Assembly (NCBI GenBank): GCA_036346395.1
Contig: CM070594.1
Coordinates: forward strand, 26,073,385 to 26,137,384
Length of the DNA stretch: 64,000 nucleotides
DNA from: Hsuehochloa calcarea
Taxonomy: Eukaryota; Streptophyta; Magnoliopsida; Poales; Poaceae
Direction: 5' to 3'
Shown here in pieces: positions 24,476-36,700 of the stretch. The notes under the pieces were generated by a model that was given only the letters and a program-made list of their open reading frames with translations, was not told the origin of the DNA and made no database searches. Within the stretch, counting starts at the first letter, position 1. The number at the start of each line of letters is the position of its first letter. The position numbers were made by a program, and so were the translations under genes.

Positions 24476-25751
24476 TCAGAACTCAGAAGAATATGATGAA
24501 ATCAAGCACTTGAGAGAACCAGCAAGAGATTCAAAAAAATCAGCTCCAAAGATCCTAGCAATTCTAGTAATCCCCAAAACAACCTCACCAGTTGAATCAA
24601 GCACCCTACAAGTATTTTTTTTAAATCTAGTCTCATAGCCATCATCAAGAAGTTGAGAGACAGAAAGCAAATTAAACCTTAGCTTGTCCACAAGGGCGAC
24701 GTCTTTGAGAATGAACTTGTCGTTCACCCTGATCGATCACGTTCCTTCAATCCGCCCTTGTCTATCATCTCCAAAGGTGATGAAAACATCACCCGTCGAC
24801 CGCGTGAAGGAGGTGAACCATCTTGAGTCTCCGGTCATGTGGTGTGAACAGCCGGAGTCGACGAACTACGTGTCCTTCCTCTTTCCGCGGTAATCCTAAA
24901 AATCAAGGCACAGAAGAACGACGTGTCTCAATACTGGGGTTAGTTAAACAAGACTTAGGAACCCAGTACTGAGACACACGTCTGCGAGTAGTATGCAAAA
25001 CAGAAGTGATATCCTTGATTCTATTTGAAGTTCTGTTATGAGCAATGATTAAATTAACATGAGAGATATCCTGTCTAGGAGCATGATGATGAGCATGTGA
25101 CACAAATCCTAAACCAGATTTCTTCTTTTCTATGTTACCATGTCTCATAAAAGCTCTAGGTTGATTGGATGAAATTCTAGCAAAAATTTTCTTATCATTT
25201 TTCAACCTACGCCAATAGAACTCAACCAAATGCCCATCCTTTTTGCAATAGGTGCAATGATACTTGATACCACTAGGAGAAGTACCCTTTGACTTAACAG
25301 ATGGTTGGACAAAACTCATAGATTTAAAAATAGTTTTTGCAGGTAGGGTTTTGAATTCAACTGACCCATTTTCCAAGAATTGAGTAACTTTTGGGTAAGA
25401 ATTATTTTGAACAGAGTTGTATCCTAATCCTTGATTCTTATAAGGAGTTTTAGACTTGTCCAGAATCATATTTAATTATTTCTTACCTTTAGAGAATTTT
25501 TGTAAGGTATTCTTAAGATAAGCATTTTCTTCTTCAAGATTAACACATGATTCACAGGTTTTACCTTTAATGGCTCTAGCATATTTCTCCTTATATAAAG
25601 CAGCTTCAAGTTTAAGAGCTGGACATGAAGCACATGTAGCAGACTCAATACTGTCCTTAAGCTTGTCATATTTAGCTCTGACTGCTTCTAATATATCTTT
25701 GACTTCATGTTCGCGTTCTAAGCAGAAAGTGCAAAAACGAGATTCAACCAT
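24476..25751 (-). pseudogene. Copia gag C-terminus and protease region
   Basis: Three open pieces: 25476-25751 (Cys-pair repeats CTFC, CASC and CESC with coiled-coil-like charge), 24903-25469 (second zinc knuckle CTYCKKDGHLVEFY) and 24476-24727 (LRFNLLSVSQLLDDGY, the C-terminal protease block). Between the last two, the protease active-site stretch (FVDSGCSHHMTGD) is readable on the minus strand near 24830. A frame slip lies between 24903 and 24727. The last Cys of the second knuckle is Tyr here. Confidence 0.8.
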
Positions 25752-25781
25752 ACCAGAAGCAACCAGCTTGCTAGAGTCTAA

Positions 25782-26501
25782 GGCCCTGTTTGTTTAGGCT
25801 TTTTCTTTGGCTTATAAGCAAAAAAGCCTAAGCCTAAACAAAGGGGTGGCTTTTTTATGTAGCTTATAAAAAGCTTAAGCCTATTTAAGCCTAAAAGCCA
25901 TAAGCCAAGGAAGAGGTGCTTTTTTTGGCTTTTGCGGAATAGAATAACTGATTACCACTAAAGTTCGCTAAAATTACCCCCAAAATGCCATTCAGTGTAT
26001 AAACATGAATCTCTTTTTTTCACTACACAATTTTATCCGAGATAGTGCTTTACGTGATGAGATTTTCGAGAGATGTGATCTTAATGAAGATTATGACCCA
26101 AGCGATACTTTATTATGATATGATCGGATATTATTTTGTTTGGTTGGCTAAAATATGTCTTTCTATATTAATTTCTTTCATTACGCAATGTCTATAATTA
26201 ATATATGCACGAACAAGCAAAACTTTTTTTGTTTCATATGTACACTTGCACGTATCGTCATAGTTACAAATCCCATGAAAAAATAAGTTTAAATTCATCC
26301 TTAAAAACATCCTTCAAACCCTCAAGAGCAATTCAGACTTTTTATCCTTCACACACAACTCAATAAGCCAACATCCTATAAAAAGCCAGATTACCAAACA
26401 CCAAAACTTGGCTTAAATGCTGGGGGGCTTATAAGCCAATTAAGCCAAAAAGCTGGTTTTAAGCTATAAGCCAAAAAGCCTAAGCCTAAACAAACAGGGC
26501 C
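25782..26501. mobile_element. 720-bp Tourist/PIF-Harbinger-like MITE in copia gag
   Basis: Terminal inverted repeats GGCCCTGTTTGTTTAGGC at the left and its complement gcctaaacaaacagggcc at the right. They continue as an imperfect inverted repeat rich in aagcctaagcc / ggcttataagc. The flanking TAA is duplicated (25779-25781 and 26502-26504), the target preference of PIF/Harbinger elements. It has no coding capacity. On both sides the copia gag resumes, so this insertion is younger than the copia element. Confidence 0.92.
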
Positions 26502-26504
26502 TAA

Positions 26505-27925
26505 GCATTTAGAGCAGATTTAACCTCAACTAGCTCAGTCCTAGCATTTTCAAGTTGTTGCAAAGCAATATCATGAGCAGATTGCAGTTTAGCAAATTCT
26601 GAGTGCAGAACATGGCAGGATGAACATTCATCAGATTCAAGAGTCTTGGCATTTGTAAGTTCTAAAGTTAAATTATCTACTTGTGACTCTAACTCCTTGT
26701 TCCTAGCCATGATATACTATAAAGCCTTATCCTGACTCATGAGTTGCTCAATGGCAGTTTCGCATCTATCAGAAAGGACATCATAGGAGGGAGGTACCTC
26801 ATCGTTGTCGTCGTTAGCGGAGTCGGCTATGAAACACAAGCCGGTGAAGTCCTTGGCCTTCCTCTTCTTCTTGTCTCGAGGGATTTCCTCCTCCTTGTCC
26901 TCCTCGCTCCCGGAGTCCACATCGCTTAAGGATTGATCCCCAAAAGCGGCAAGAACCCGATGAGCAGCCTTCGTCAGCTTAGCAGTATCATACTTTGATA
27001 TGTTCCATTGAGGCTTCTTCCAAGCTGGCTTTCCCTCCTTATGGTTGCTCTTTCTTTTCAATTTGGGGCAATTTGCCCAGATATGATTAAGCTCACCACA
27101 CTCATAGCAAGTCACGAGACCTCCTCTCTTTCTATTTCTCATATTGTTATAGGCCCGTGTGACCTTTTTGACTATGAGAGCCAACTCAACCTCAGGGAGA
27201 CTCTCAAACTCCTCTTCATGAATTGCAGATAAACCAGTAAGTGAAAATCCAGTAGAAGACTTAGAAGACCCATCAGAAGCTCTCTTGAGCGGGTCTGCTA
27301 TCAAAGCTATGTTTTCCTTCTTGGGATGATCAATCCTCTTGGTCTTATGAGTCTTGAGCTTGCTATAGAGTAGCTCCAAAGTCAGATCAGAGAGGTTGAC
27401 GTTCCCCTCAATGACGGTAGCATTTATCTCCCACTCCTTGGTGTTGATTACAGCCAAGAGGTGGGTGGCATTTTCATACTGAGAATATTCAATACCAATA
27501 GCTTTCATCTGATTAATCACTTTATTAAAGCGACTGAAAATGTCATCGATGCTCTCTCCAGGACGCATCTCGAATTTGTTATATTCACGCTTATAGACTT
27601 TCTGGCGTACTTTCTTGATTTGGGACGAACCCTCATGGTAGGTTTCGAGGGTGTTTCAAATCTCGTGCGCAGTCTCAAGATTGCAAATCCGTTCATACTC
27701 CTGTCTACTAAGCCCACCATATAAGAGATTTTTTGCCTTATTGTTGTTAGCCAAGAGGGCTGCTGAAACCGGCGTAGCAACTTCGGGAACAACGAGCAGG
27801 GCTCGAATAACCTCCCATGTAGCTTGTCCTTCGCTCTCAAGGAAGACTCGCATGGAATTCTTCCAATAGGCATAGTCGTGCCCATCGAAGATATGCGGCT
27901 TTTTGGAATACTTATCCATCGCCAA
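26505..27925 (-). pseudogene. Copia gag (UBN2-type capsid, first zinc knuckle)
   Basis: From ATG 27925 leftward one frame is kept to about 26505, broken by an in-frame TGA near 27656 (HEI*NTLE, normally Trp) and a TAG near 26714. Motifs: KKPHIFDGHDYAYWKNSM, WEVIRALLVVPEV, MRPGESIDDIFSRFNKVI, and the knuckle CYECGELNHIWANC near 27090. A charged tail with DSGSEEDKEEE follows, and then a coiled-coil segment (ARNKELESQVDNLTLEL). The MITE ends the reading at 26504. Confidence 0.9.
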
Positions 27926-27977
27926 GTTCAGTGACCGGTTAAGATGAAGATTGAACTAACCGGGCTCTGACACCACT

Positions 27978-29689
27978 TGTTGGACCGAAAAGGCGACTAG
28001 AGGGGGGTGAATAGGAGCACACCCACTTTTTCACAAATAATAGATTCAATAAGATTTTATTGCAATAGCTATGGAAGCTACGAAGATCAATACACAAGTA
28101 CAACGGAAGACTAGTAGTGACCTCTAACCCCGAAGCAAAACAACGAAAATCAACACATGCTAAAATTCTAAGTGTTGGGCGATCTGACCTCTATGTCAAT
28201 GGTGGTCGGACCGGTCACCTTGGGCTGTCGGACCGGTGACCTTGGGCGATCTGACCGCCAGCCTGTTGAACAGAGAAAATAGCCCGAAAAACGAAGTTGC
28301 AAATAGATGTAACTTTTGATCTACAACTCCAAACTTGATGAAACTTGGAACACACCTTCTCAAGGATGTCAGAAACATATTCCAATCAAAGATCGTGAAA
28401 ATCCTTGGAAAAATTACGACCCTTTTCCGTTTGAGAGGAGGATGGTTCAAAACCGAGTCAAAACAAAAACTAGATCCAAAATCTTGCTCGTGGGTGATTG
28501 ATGATCAAGATGATCCTAGCTATGTTCCCACATGTCACAGCAAGCTAGATCATGTGAAGGAATCAAATAAAAACTCACGGATCAAGGAAGGACTCAAAAT
28601 CACCAAATAGAGAGAAGGAAAACAAAGAGATAAAACTTTGAGCAAACTTTCCTTGGATTGATTTGATAAGATTTGGGTTTACAGCCACTCCATCAATGGA
28701 GGACAATGCTCAATCCAAGAGCACGAAATCAAATCAAAACTCTCTAGAACCCTAACATCTACAAATCCTCTCCCTAAGCAAATTAGGGTTTCAAAACAAT
28801 GAAAGGGTTGAAAAAGAGGTGCAGCCACCCCCTCCTCTATTTATAGTGGAGGCTTAGACCTTCTAGAAGATTGACTCAATTGGGTTCCCGTTAAGGCCAA
28901 TCACAAACCGATCACACACGCACGCGTTTTTAAGCGCCATCTTTATCGCCTCTTGACCTAATCAGTTTCACCTTGCGCCATCTTGCGTCGCGGATTGGTA
29001 AAAGGTCACCCTTGTCTATTCTGCACCACGCTTGAGTTCATTGACCTCGCCCGGCATCGTCGATCGTTCTTGACCTCAGCTCTCCAAGCCTAGTTCTTCA
29101 CAACTTGACCCATGTTAGTCAAAACATGCATCATGCAACACATATGCACTGCAACTCATGACTTTGACCTAACAACCAAACATTGTCGCCACGAAGGACG
29201 ACGATACAAGTGAAATCCAGTCAGACCGCCACCATGGCCCGTCTGACCGCCCCCTGGCCGGTTTGACCGCCACCTGTTGGCCGGTCTGACCGCCCAGCTG
29301 GGACTTAGCCAAATTTCTTCCCTAGAAAACCGAAACCTATTGGAATTTTTAAACCAATAGAACTTTTGCCTGGAGACTCCAAAAATTATGGGACCAAGTG
29401 CAATAGAATCTCCTCTCTTGCCTACATCCTCTATTTTTGGCCCAGCTCAAAACTCCACATTTGTATTTGGCCAGTCCGATCGCCGCCATGGCGGTTGATC
29501 GCCCATCGGCCGGTCCGACCGCCCGAGGTGGCGGTCGGACGCCTCGGCGGTCGACCGCCGCTTTGGCGGTCGAGACCGCTGAGACTGACGGCAGAGACAA
29601 CATTGCAGCAGCGCTTTGACAAAACTTCAACGCCATTGCCAATTGTCACATCATCCTAAGATCATGAGCATATCCCCATGATATCCACA
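27978..29689 (-). mobile_element. Copia 5' LTR
   Basis: 1712 bp with the same TGTTGGACCG and ATATCCACA borders as 18211-19975. A TATA box is at 28837-28846 (minus). GGTC(N)GACC clusters lie at 28185-28260 and 29215-29600. Compared with the sister LTR it lacks about 100 bp near 29095 and has a few extra units near 29240. Several percent divergence points to an old insertion. Confidence 0.92.
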
Positions 29690-31030
29690 CTCTCCGAGCT
29701 ACTCTGAGTCAGACAAGATAGGAATCCTGGCACTCATGTTGATATTCAAGATGCCACACATCCAAAGTGGCCCAATAAGAGGGTACTGCAGCGCGCATTA
29801 TTCTCCTTTGGTCCATGATCAATGCATTCCGGCACTACAGTCCAATCTTATGCGTAGATGGCACATTCCTGACTGGAAAGTACAAGGGTTAGATACTGAC
29901 CGCAATAGCGACGGACGACAGCAATCAAGTTCTTCCCGTGGCATCCGCTTTCGTTGAAAGCAAGAACACAGACAGCTAGTTGTGGTTCCTGAAGAATGTG
30001 AGGATTTTTGTTGTACAGAGCCATCCAAATATATCATCATTCATGATCGGCATGCCGGCCTGCTCAGTGCAATAACCCTGCTACAACAAGGAGATAACGA
30101 ACCACTTACCTGGGCGGATCTGTAGAGCAGGTGGTTCATGAGTCACTTGGGGGGCAAACTTCTACAAGCAGTTCTGCAACAAGGACCTGATGAACCTGTT
30201 CAAGCGGGTTTGCAACCAGAACCAACAGCAGAAGTTCAAACCACTCTAGAAGATTCTGGATGAGCGGACCCGGACACACAGAAGGGAGGCAGCGAAAAGG
30301 ACCACCCCAAGCGCTGACTAGGCCCCCGTAGCATTGCCACGACTACCGAAGATGGTCCTAGTCAGACGAGGAGGACGGGGGCGCAGGTGAAATGCTTCTC
30401 AGGCTGGATTGAGCACGAGCGTAAGGAGAAGTGGTTGCTACTACATGACTGGGGTGGTGCTCGATATGGTATCATGGCAACCAATCTAGCCGAGGTTTAC
30501 AACTGGGTCATGCGCAACGGCAAGATGCCTCCCTTTGGTTGGTGTTGTGGAGGCAATTCTCTGCGATACGATAAACTACTTCGTTGACATAAGCAACAAC
30601 GCGTCTCTCGCTATGGCAAATGACAGAGTGCTCTACTCCACCATGATCACCAAGTACATGGAGGATAAGAGCAAGAAGGGTGAGATGCATCGCACATTCA
30701 AGATGGGCAAAAGAGAGTTTCGCTTCGAGGTAATGTGCAGAGATAAAGGACGCCGCGGGATGAACTGTGAGAGGATTACCCATAAGTGCACGCTACACTA
30801 CGTTAGTTGCATATGCACTTGCAATAAGCCCCTTCTTCTGCATAGGTCCTGCTCCCATGTCATATCCGCATGTTCCACGGTGGCATAATATCCTGAGTAG
30901 TACCTCTCTGATTACTTCAACAAGGAGACGGTGATGCAAACATGGAGTGCGGAGATGTATGGTTACATTATGGTTAGCTATTTCACTGGCCATCCGACCT
31001 AGGAGCAACTAATTTGGGCCGTGGACATTG
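29690..31030 (+). pseudogene. MULE transposase, catalytic and SWIM zinc-finger half
   Basis: The plus strand reads, with stops, RNPGTHVDIQ, RAFWSFGPMINAFRHY and ILCVDGTFLTGKYKG (first catalytic Asp of the MULE DDE domain) near 29840. Next come VLPVASAFVESKNTDS and MIGMPACS. An open part, 30535-30888, contains TINYFVDISNNA and the SWIM-type finger CTCNKPLLLHRSCSHVISAC, ending near 31000. It begins directly at the copia LTR border and continues the N-terminal fragment at 13863-14640, with roughly 100 codons missing between them. No terminal inverted repeat was found. Confidence 0.85.
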
Positions 31031-31602
31031 AAAGGCTGGATTGGTCGGGTTGGGTTTGGGTTAGGTTCTAACTCATTAGCACCCCTAACTGGTACATATG
31101 GCTTGCGCCCTGCGGTGTGGAAACTTCACCCGAGAGCGACTGAGATGGCCTTACACTCAAATCTGGATCCTCTGAGTACTGTGCTGTGTAAACAGTGTTT
31201 TGTGTGCATGTGTGAGCAGTACTCTACAGTGATACCATGGCACTGTAGCAGTAGTGCAATATTTACTATATCAGAAACACTATAGCTATTAGTTTCGACC
31301 TTCAACTTTCTATTGGACGGTAGATATCGCTCTTAGTGCATTAAATACTTCAATGCAGAAGTTCCCAATCTCTCGGGCGCAAGGAAATGATACTGACGGA
31401 ACAACAATATGTAGCTGTTCTAACTCCTAATTGATTCATCAAGCTTCGGAGCAAGCGATGCAAAATTACAGCAGAGGCCCCGTGGCCCCGTTTACTATCA
31501 CCGCCATTTTGTGCGCAAATTCTTTCTCTGTCAAGCTCTACTTGTCGGTGTTGCAAACATCCACCTACATGTGGTAACTAATGTAAATCAATAGAATTAA
31601 CG

Positions 31603-31990
31603 TAGAAGTGTTGGGTGTGATTTCGTCAAACCTACTACTGAAGTTGGATGAATAAGAGATTTTGCCAACAAACCCACGAATTGGAAACATGGTTGTACAA
31701 GTGTACAGCCTCCATTGCACCATATTATTGGATGGCATAGACCTACAGTACCATTGATATCTACCGGTGTCCTGTGTGGGTATACCTTTCCTGTATGTGC
31801 TAGAAGTCTTGGGGGTGTAATTTCGTAAAATCTACTATGTAGTCGGATGAATAGCGATTTTGCCAACAAAGCCACCAATTGGAAACACGGCTGTACAGCC
31901 TCCATTGCACTATATTATTGGGCTGCAGAGATCTACAGCACCATTGACATCTGTCGGTATCTTTTTCAGGTATACCTTTCCTGTATGTGC
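31603..31990. repeat. Two tandem copies of a ~198-bp unit
   Basis: Unit 1 (31603-31800) and unit 2 (31801-31990) share tagaagt, gattttgccaacaaa, acagcctccattgca and tatacctttcctgtatgtgc in the same order, at roughly 85 percent identity by eye. No coding function is seen. Confidence 0.9.
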
Positions 31991-32141
31991 TAAATTCCAC
32001 GACGCACATGTTCTGTGGAAAGGGAGCTTTCCAAAGATCATGATCATGAAGACTAGACTTCACCAATACCATAAGTTTTGCCTGCGTAATTCTGTCACTT
32101 TTCAGTTCAGACTTCAGAATTCAAAACAAAACAAAAAAAAA

Positions 32142-32163
32142 AAAGAAGAAGAAGAAGAAGAAG
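32142..32163. repeat. (AAG)n microsatellite
   Basis: Seven AAG units following an A-rich run. Confidence 0.9.
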
Positions 32164-32900
32164 ATCCGGTGCCTTTTTTTGACCTTTTGTTTGCGACCTG
32201 CACAGCTACTGAGCTACAGAACCTTTTCCATGTGATGGAAAGGGACTGGCTGTGAAATGTGAATAGGACCTATGCATATATCAATCAGGGCACATTGAAA
32301 TCATACTCCGCTAGACATTCATTTGGTGAGGTAATTATCGTCGTTACCAAAAGGACAATGGAGTTTTGTACACACATGCATTTATGCAGCACAGAGCTTG
32401 CAATAACCTCAGGCACTGGTTGAAGTGGTTGGAAATAACGACTAAGAAAATTCAGAGAACGACTTTCACGCCATCATTTTGAAATGATAGTGTCGCCTTG
32501 AGCCCCGTGCTTGTCACTTTCTAACAGTTTTCTTTTGATCTGATACTTACTAACAGTTCTGAAATTGTCTAACCACAGTAGTACGCTCTTTTATCTTTCT
32601 TAAAACATTAAGGACAAGCATTTTATTTTCTCACTGCTCGAGTGAACAAAGTAACGTTGCATATACAATTGTAGCAGATTCAAGGGGAAGGTGGACACAA
32701 AGTTCACAAGGCAAAATACCAGTATTTTTATACAGTGAAGACAATCATTTTCAGTAACTACTAACTTATGTGAGCCTCTCATCAAAATTTCTTCACATAA
32801 TTAAGCTGACCAGATCCTTCAAATTCAGGGACAAATCAAGTGCTCAGCATCTTGTAAGTATACACCTTTGACTGCCATACGCATATGGGTATTGCTACAA

Positions 32901-33008
32901 CAAGCTAGCTAGCTGCACTCTGCATGTCACTACAAGCTAGCTGCACTCTGCATGTCACTACAACAATCATTTTATGATTATAAACAACAATCATTGTATG
33001 ATTATAAA
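32901..33008. repeat. Two adjacent tandem duplications (28 bp x2, then 24 bp x2)
   Basis: caagctag..catgtcacta is repeated at 32901-32932 (with an extra gcta) and 32933-32960. Immediately after, caacaatcat..gattataaa is repeated at 32961-32984 and 32985-33008 with one mismatch. Confidence 0.95.
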
Positions 33009-33723
33009 CGAACAATTTGAATAAAGTTTGATAAGTCCACAAAATCACCTTCCAAATGTCACTGTTTTCATCATGTGATTAGGCAGGTAAAAACCCAATT
33101 ATATGGGGTTGTCATGATCAAGAAGACAACATTGGCAGGCGCATGAAAACGACGCATACAGTCCCAATGAGCTTATGAGCACGCATGCATATGTTCGGAT
33201 GAGCCACAACGCTATATACGGGGATTAATTGTCGCGGTCAAGCTTTCGGACGGGGCAGCCGATCATGTTAAAAAGTCTCGACAATTTTAGGTGACCAGAC
33301 AGACTCGGAGCACAGGGCTCTGAAGGACTGCCCACGGATGGGACAACGCAGATATATTCTCTGCATTTCTAAATGTTCTCTAATTAATGAGCGCATGCAG
33401 TTGCAAAGGACATGGGATTGTAACCATACCGTGCGGCCCAGATCTACCGTGCTTCGGGCCGCGTCGTGCCGTGCCAGCTCGGCTCGATCATCCCACCGTG
33501 CCGTGCCGGCCCGTATCGCCTCTAGTCAGGCCCAGGTACGGCCCAAAGCCCGCCGTGCTGGGATCGTGCCGTGTCGGTCCAAGCCCGGCCCTAAGTAACT
33601 ATAGACGCCTGAGAAGACGATAACCGCTGCCGCCGCGATCCAGGAAGACAAAGACACCTGTGGTTCAGGTCGGGTGGCAGACGGGGATGCTTGGTTGGGC
33701 GAGGCCGGTGTGGGGGAGTGATT

Positions 33724-36700
33724 TGTAACGTCCCGTTTTTCGGAGTTTTTGAAAATTTCAAAAGAGAACCATTTGTTTTCATTTGCCCAAAGCTTAATTT
33801 GGAATTTCAGAATTCAATTGCAGTTTAATATGAATTAATCAAACTTCAATTAAATTAAAGTTGGTTTGATTGAGTTTTCTGGAATTTAAAATCAAAATTA
33901 TTATTTTGAGAATTTTCTTGGATTTATTGGATTTTAGAAATTTATTTTTGTTTTATCCGAAATGGAAAAACTATTTTATTTGTAAAAGAAAAAGAAAATT
34001 TAAAGTTAAAAGTATTTTTATTAAGTCTAGAATAAGTCAAGGAATTTCTGTGAATTTTTCTAGAATTTTTGGAGTCTATTTGCTATTTTCTAAATTTGCC
34101 TTTTGTTTTATTTGAATTTCTGAAATCAAAAATGAATTTAAAATCCTTTTTGTTTGTGGGCCAATTCCTCCGGCCCATCTCTCTCTTCCGCCGGCCCGTT
34201 TCGCGCCGCGCCTCCCCTCGCCTCGGTAGTTGGATCTTCATCCGCGTCCTCGCGCGTCCCGTCGCCGCCAGCTCAGCCTCGCCGTTTCGGTAGTTGGATC
34301 GCGATCCGACGCCATCGCGTCGCCGCGCCCTCCGTCTCCCACCGTCCGTCGCAATCGGACGGCGCCCGATTCGTCTCCCTCCGCGCCGTTGGAATTCCCA
34401 CCGTCCGTCGAATCGGACGGCTCTCCGTCGCCGCGCCCTCGCTCGCCACCGTCCGTCGAATCGGACGGCTCCGCTCTTCGTCCTCCCGCGCTCGCCGCTC
34501 TCTCCCACGTCGCCGCGGCGGCCGCCGCCGCGAATCCGCCCGTCTCGCCCCGCTGCCCTCGCCTCTCGCGTGAATGCCGCGCGAATCCGCCGCTTTTCCC
34601 GTCCGTCGCCGCACCGCCACGCCGCGCCCATCCGCGCCGATCCGTCGCCTTTCGCGCCGCCTCCGCCGCGCCGCGACTCCTCGCCTTCAAATACCGCCGC
34701 GCCTCTCGCCCTCTCCCCTCTCTTTTCCCTCTCCTCGGCCCGCCTCGTCGCCACCGTTCTCCCGTAGCGCCGCCGCCGCCCCTCCCCTCTTTTCCTTGCC
34801 GTCGCCGCCGTCTTCCCAGCCTCCGCCGCGCGCTCTCGTCTCTCTCTCTCGCTTTTCTCTCTCGACCATGGCCCGAAGCCGACGATGTCGGCCAGCGTCG
34901 TGGCCGGGTCGATGTCGGCGTCGGCGCCGCGTCGTGGTTCGCCGCGTGGCTGCCACGTAGCGCGCACGTGTGCGCTGACGTCAAAAACTCGGATTTTCAA
35001 TTGAAAAATAATTCCGAAAAATCCGAAAAACCCTAATCCATCATTTTATGTGATTTTGAAATTTCTTTTGGCTATAACTTTCACATCCGAACTCCGATTT
35101 GGGTGATCCAAATTTCTAAATTCATATAAATTCATCCTCTTTCATTTGGTACTGGTTTTGAAATTTTTTGAGTTCATTTGGTGCTGTTTTAATTATTTGT
35201 TGCTTTTCTCGCACGTGTAGATTCCGGCGTTTCGGAAGATTTCTTCGACCCGACGACCGAAGACTCGCTCCTCGCCAACGAAGGCAAGTCGTAGGCCTTT
35301 GACCATGTTGAACCCATTTTACAAATGTATATTGTATTAAATTATCATGCATGGCTAGTTCTATTAAAAATGGTTTTGGGAGTAGATAATTACCAAATTG
35401 CCATTATGCCTCCTTGATGAATTGAAAATGAAATGTCTCCTTGAATGACATATATCCTTGAACACCTTAGAATGGTTAATACTAGTTGGACATATTTGTA
35501 TACCAACTTGGGAGCGTATTATTGCTTAGACATGCTTTAGTTACCCGCAGTACTTTCGATCACATGTTCAATGATTATTGAAATTTGACTAATGGAACTA
35601 TGGAACAGTGGTGTGAGGCCACTTTTATTAAAAGATGTTGTGCCATGGCAGGGACTGCCATTTGGTCGGGATTGAACAAAAATGATTTATGCTCGGGCTT
35701 GAGGTAGGAAGCTAGAGTGGGTGTGTGATGCACATTGGGTTGTGGTAGACTTGTCTGAGCAGCCAACTAAGGACTTAACTTTGCAAGTCATTGATCTGGG
35801 TCACCTCGTGCAACCATAAGTCCGGTATGGGACGGACCTGGCTAACTAATTAGGGAAGTTTTGAGTCGGTTCTGTTAGGGTTGATTATTGGCGCAAGAGG
35901 GGTCTGTGATGGCGAAACCTTAGCGAGCAGAACCGAGGCAAAATGGAACTTTGTAAAGGCCTTGTGATAGTCACTTAGTCGCACACCCTCGGAAGTGTGT
36001 CAGACGGACATTGCAAGTGATTTATCTCTTGTGGGTAAAGCTGTACAACCTCTGCAGAGTGTTCAAAATCTATTCGAATAGCCGTGTCCCCGGTTACGGA
36101 CATGCCTGGTGATTTCGCGCAAGGGGTAGTATTTTCAAAAATGTGGTTTGGTTCGATAGAAACGTTTGGTTGGAATGGTTGGGAAGTGAACGGGATGTTC
36201 ACTGTTTGATTCAAAAGAACTTGGTTATCTATGTATTATTCTTTTAAAATTCTGCTTTGCAATCTAATTAATGTATTTCTTTGTTAAACTTGCTTTCGCA
36301 AATTAACCATAAAGCCATCCTTGCTTAAGCTTTGTCATGAATACTATGTGCATACATTTCTCACGACTTCTTGAGTACTTTATGTACTCACGGCTTTATG
36401 CCTTTTGTTGATCAGTCCCAGCAGAAGAATCAGGAAATGTTGAGTTCTATGAAGAAGGCTACTTTGAAGACTTCGCGAACTAGGTCACGTCCTCCACTCG
36501 ATTGCCTGTGGGCATGTCGATTGGTCTCCACGTATTTTTGAGATTTCCGCTGCCAGATACTCTGTTGTTGCTAAGCCCTGTGAGGCGACTTTTGTAAGAA
36601 CCTTGACCATAAGGTCTTTCTTTGTTTTAATTAATATTACTTTATGCGCTTCATTAGTTCGTTGTTGAATGGTTATGAATGCATCATTGTTGCAACTGTG

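Larger units (their letters stand above)
18211..29689 (-). mobile_element. Near-complete Ty1/copia retrotransposon (two LTRs, full gag-pol order)
   Basis: Minus-strand element: 5' LTR 27978-29689, PBS complement (27961-27975, reading tggtgtcagagc), gag, zinc knuckles, protease, integrase, RT, RNase H, then a 1.76-kb non-coding tail (19976-21736), polypurine tract and 3' LTR 18211-19975. Order PR-IN-RT-RH marks it as copia. The long LTRs and long tail resemble the SIRE/Maximus lineage. From integrase to RNase H the frame is continuous and broken only by stop codons; frame slips occur near 24730-24900 and beside the MITE at 25782-26501. It is dead. Because more gag lies beyond the 3' LTR, it is one unit of a tandem array and no target duplication can be matched. 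Confidence 0.92.
31031..33410. other. Intergenic sequence, no gene recognised
   Basis: AT-rich DNA with small tandem repeats (listed separately). ORFs here are short and lack domains. 31060-31085 (ctcattagcacccctaact) resembles a hAT-type terminus but has no partner. Confidence 0.5.

Noticed and set aside
34083..35036. Long overlapping ORFs (up to 305 codons) on both strands
   Set aside because: They lie wholly within the GC-rich block of the solo gypsy LTR. Both strands stay open because stop codons are rare at this composition, and the products are Arg/Ala/Pro/Ser-rich without domains.
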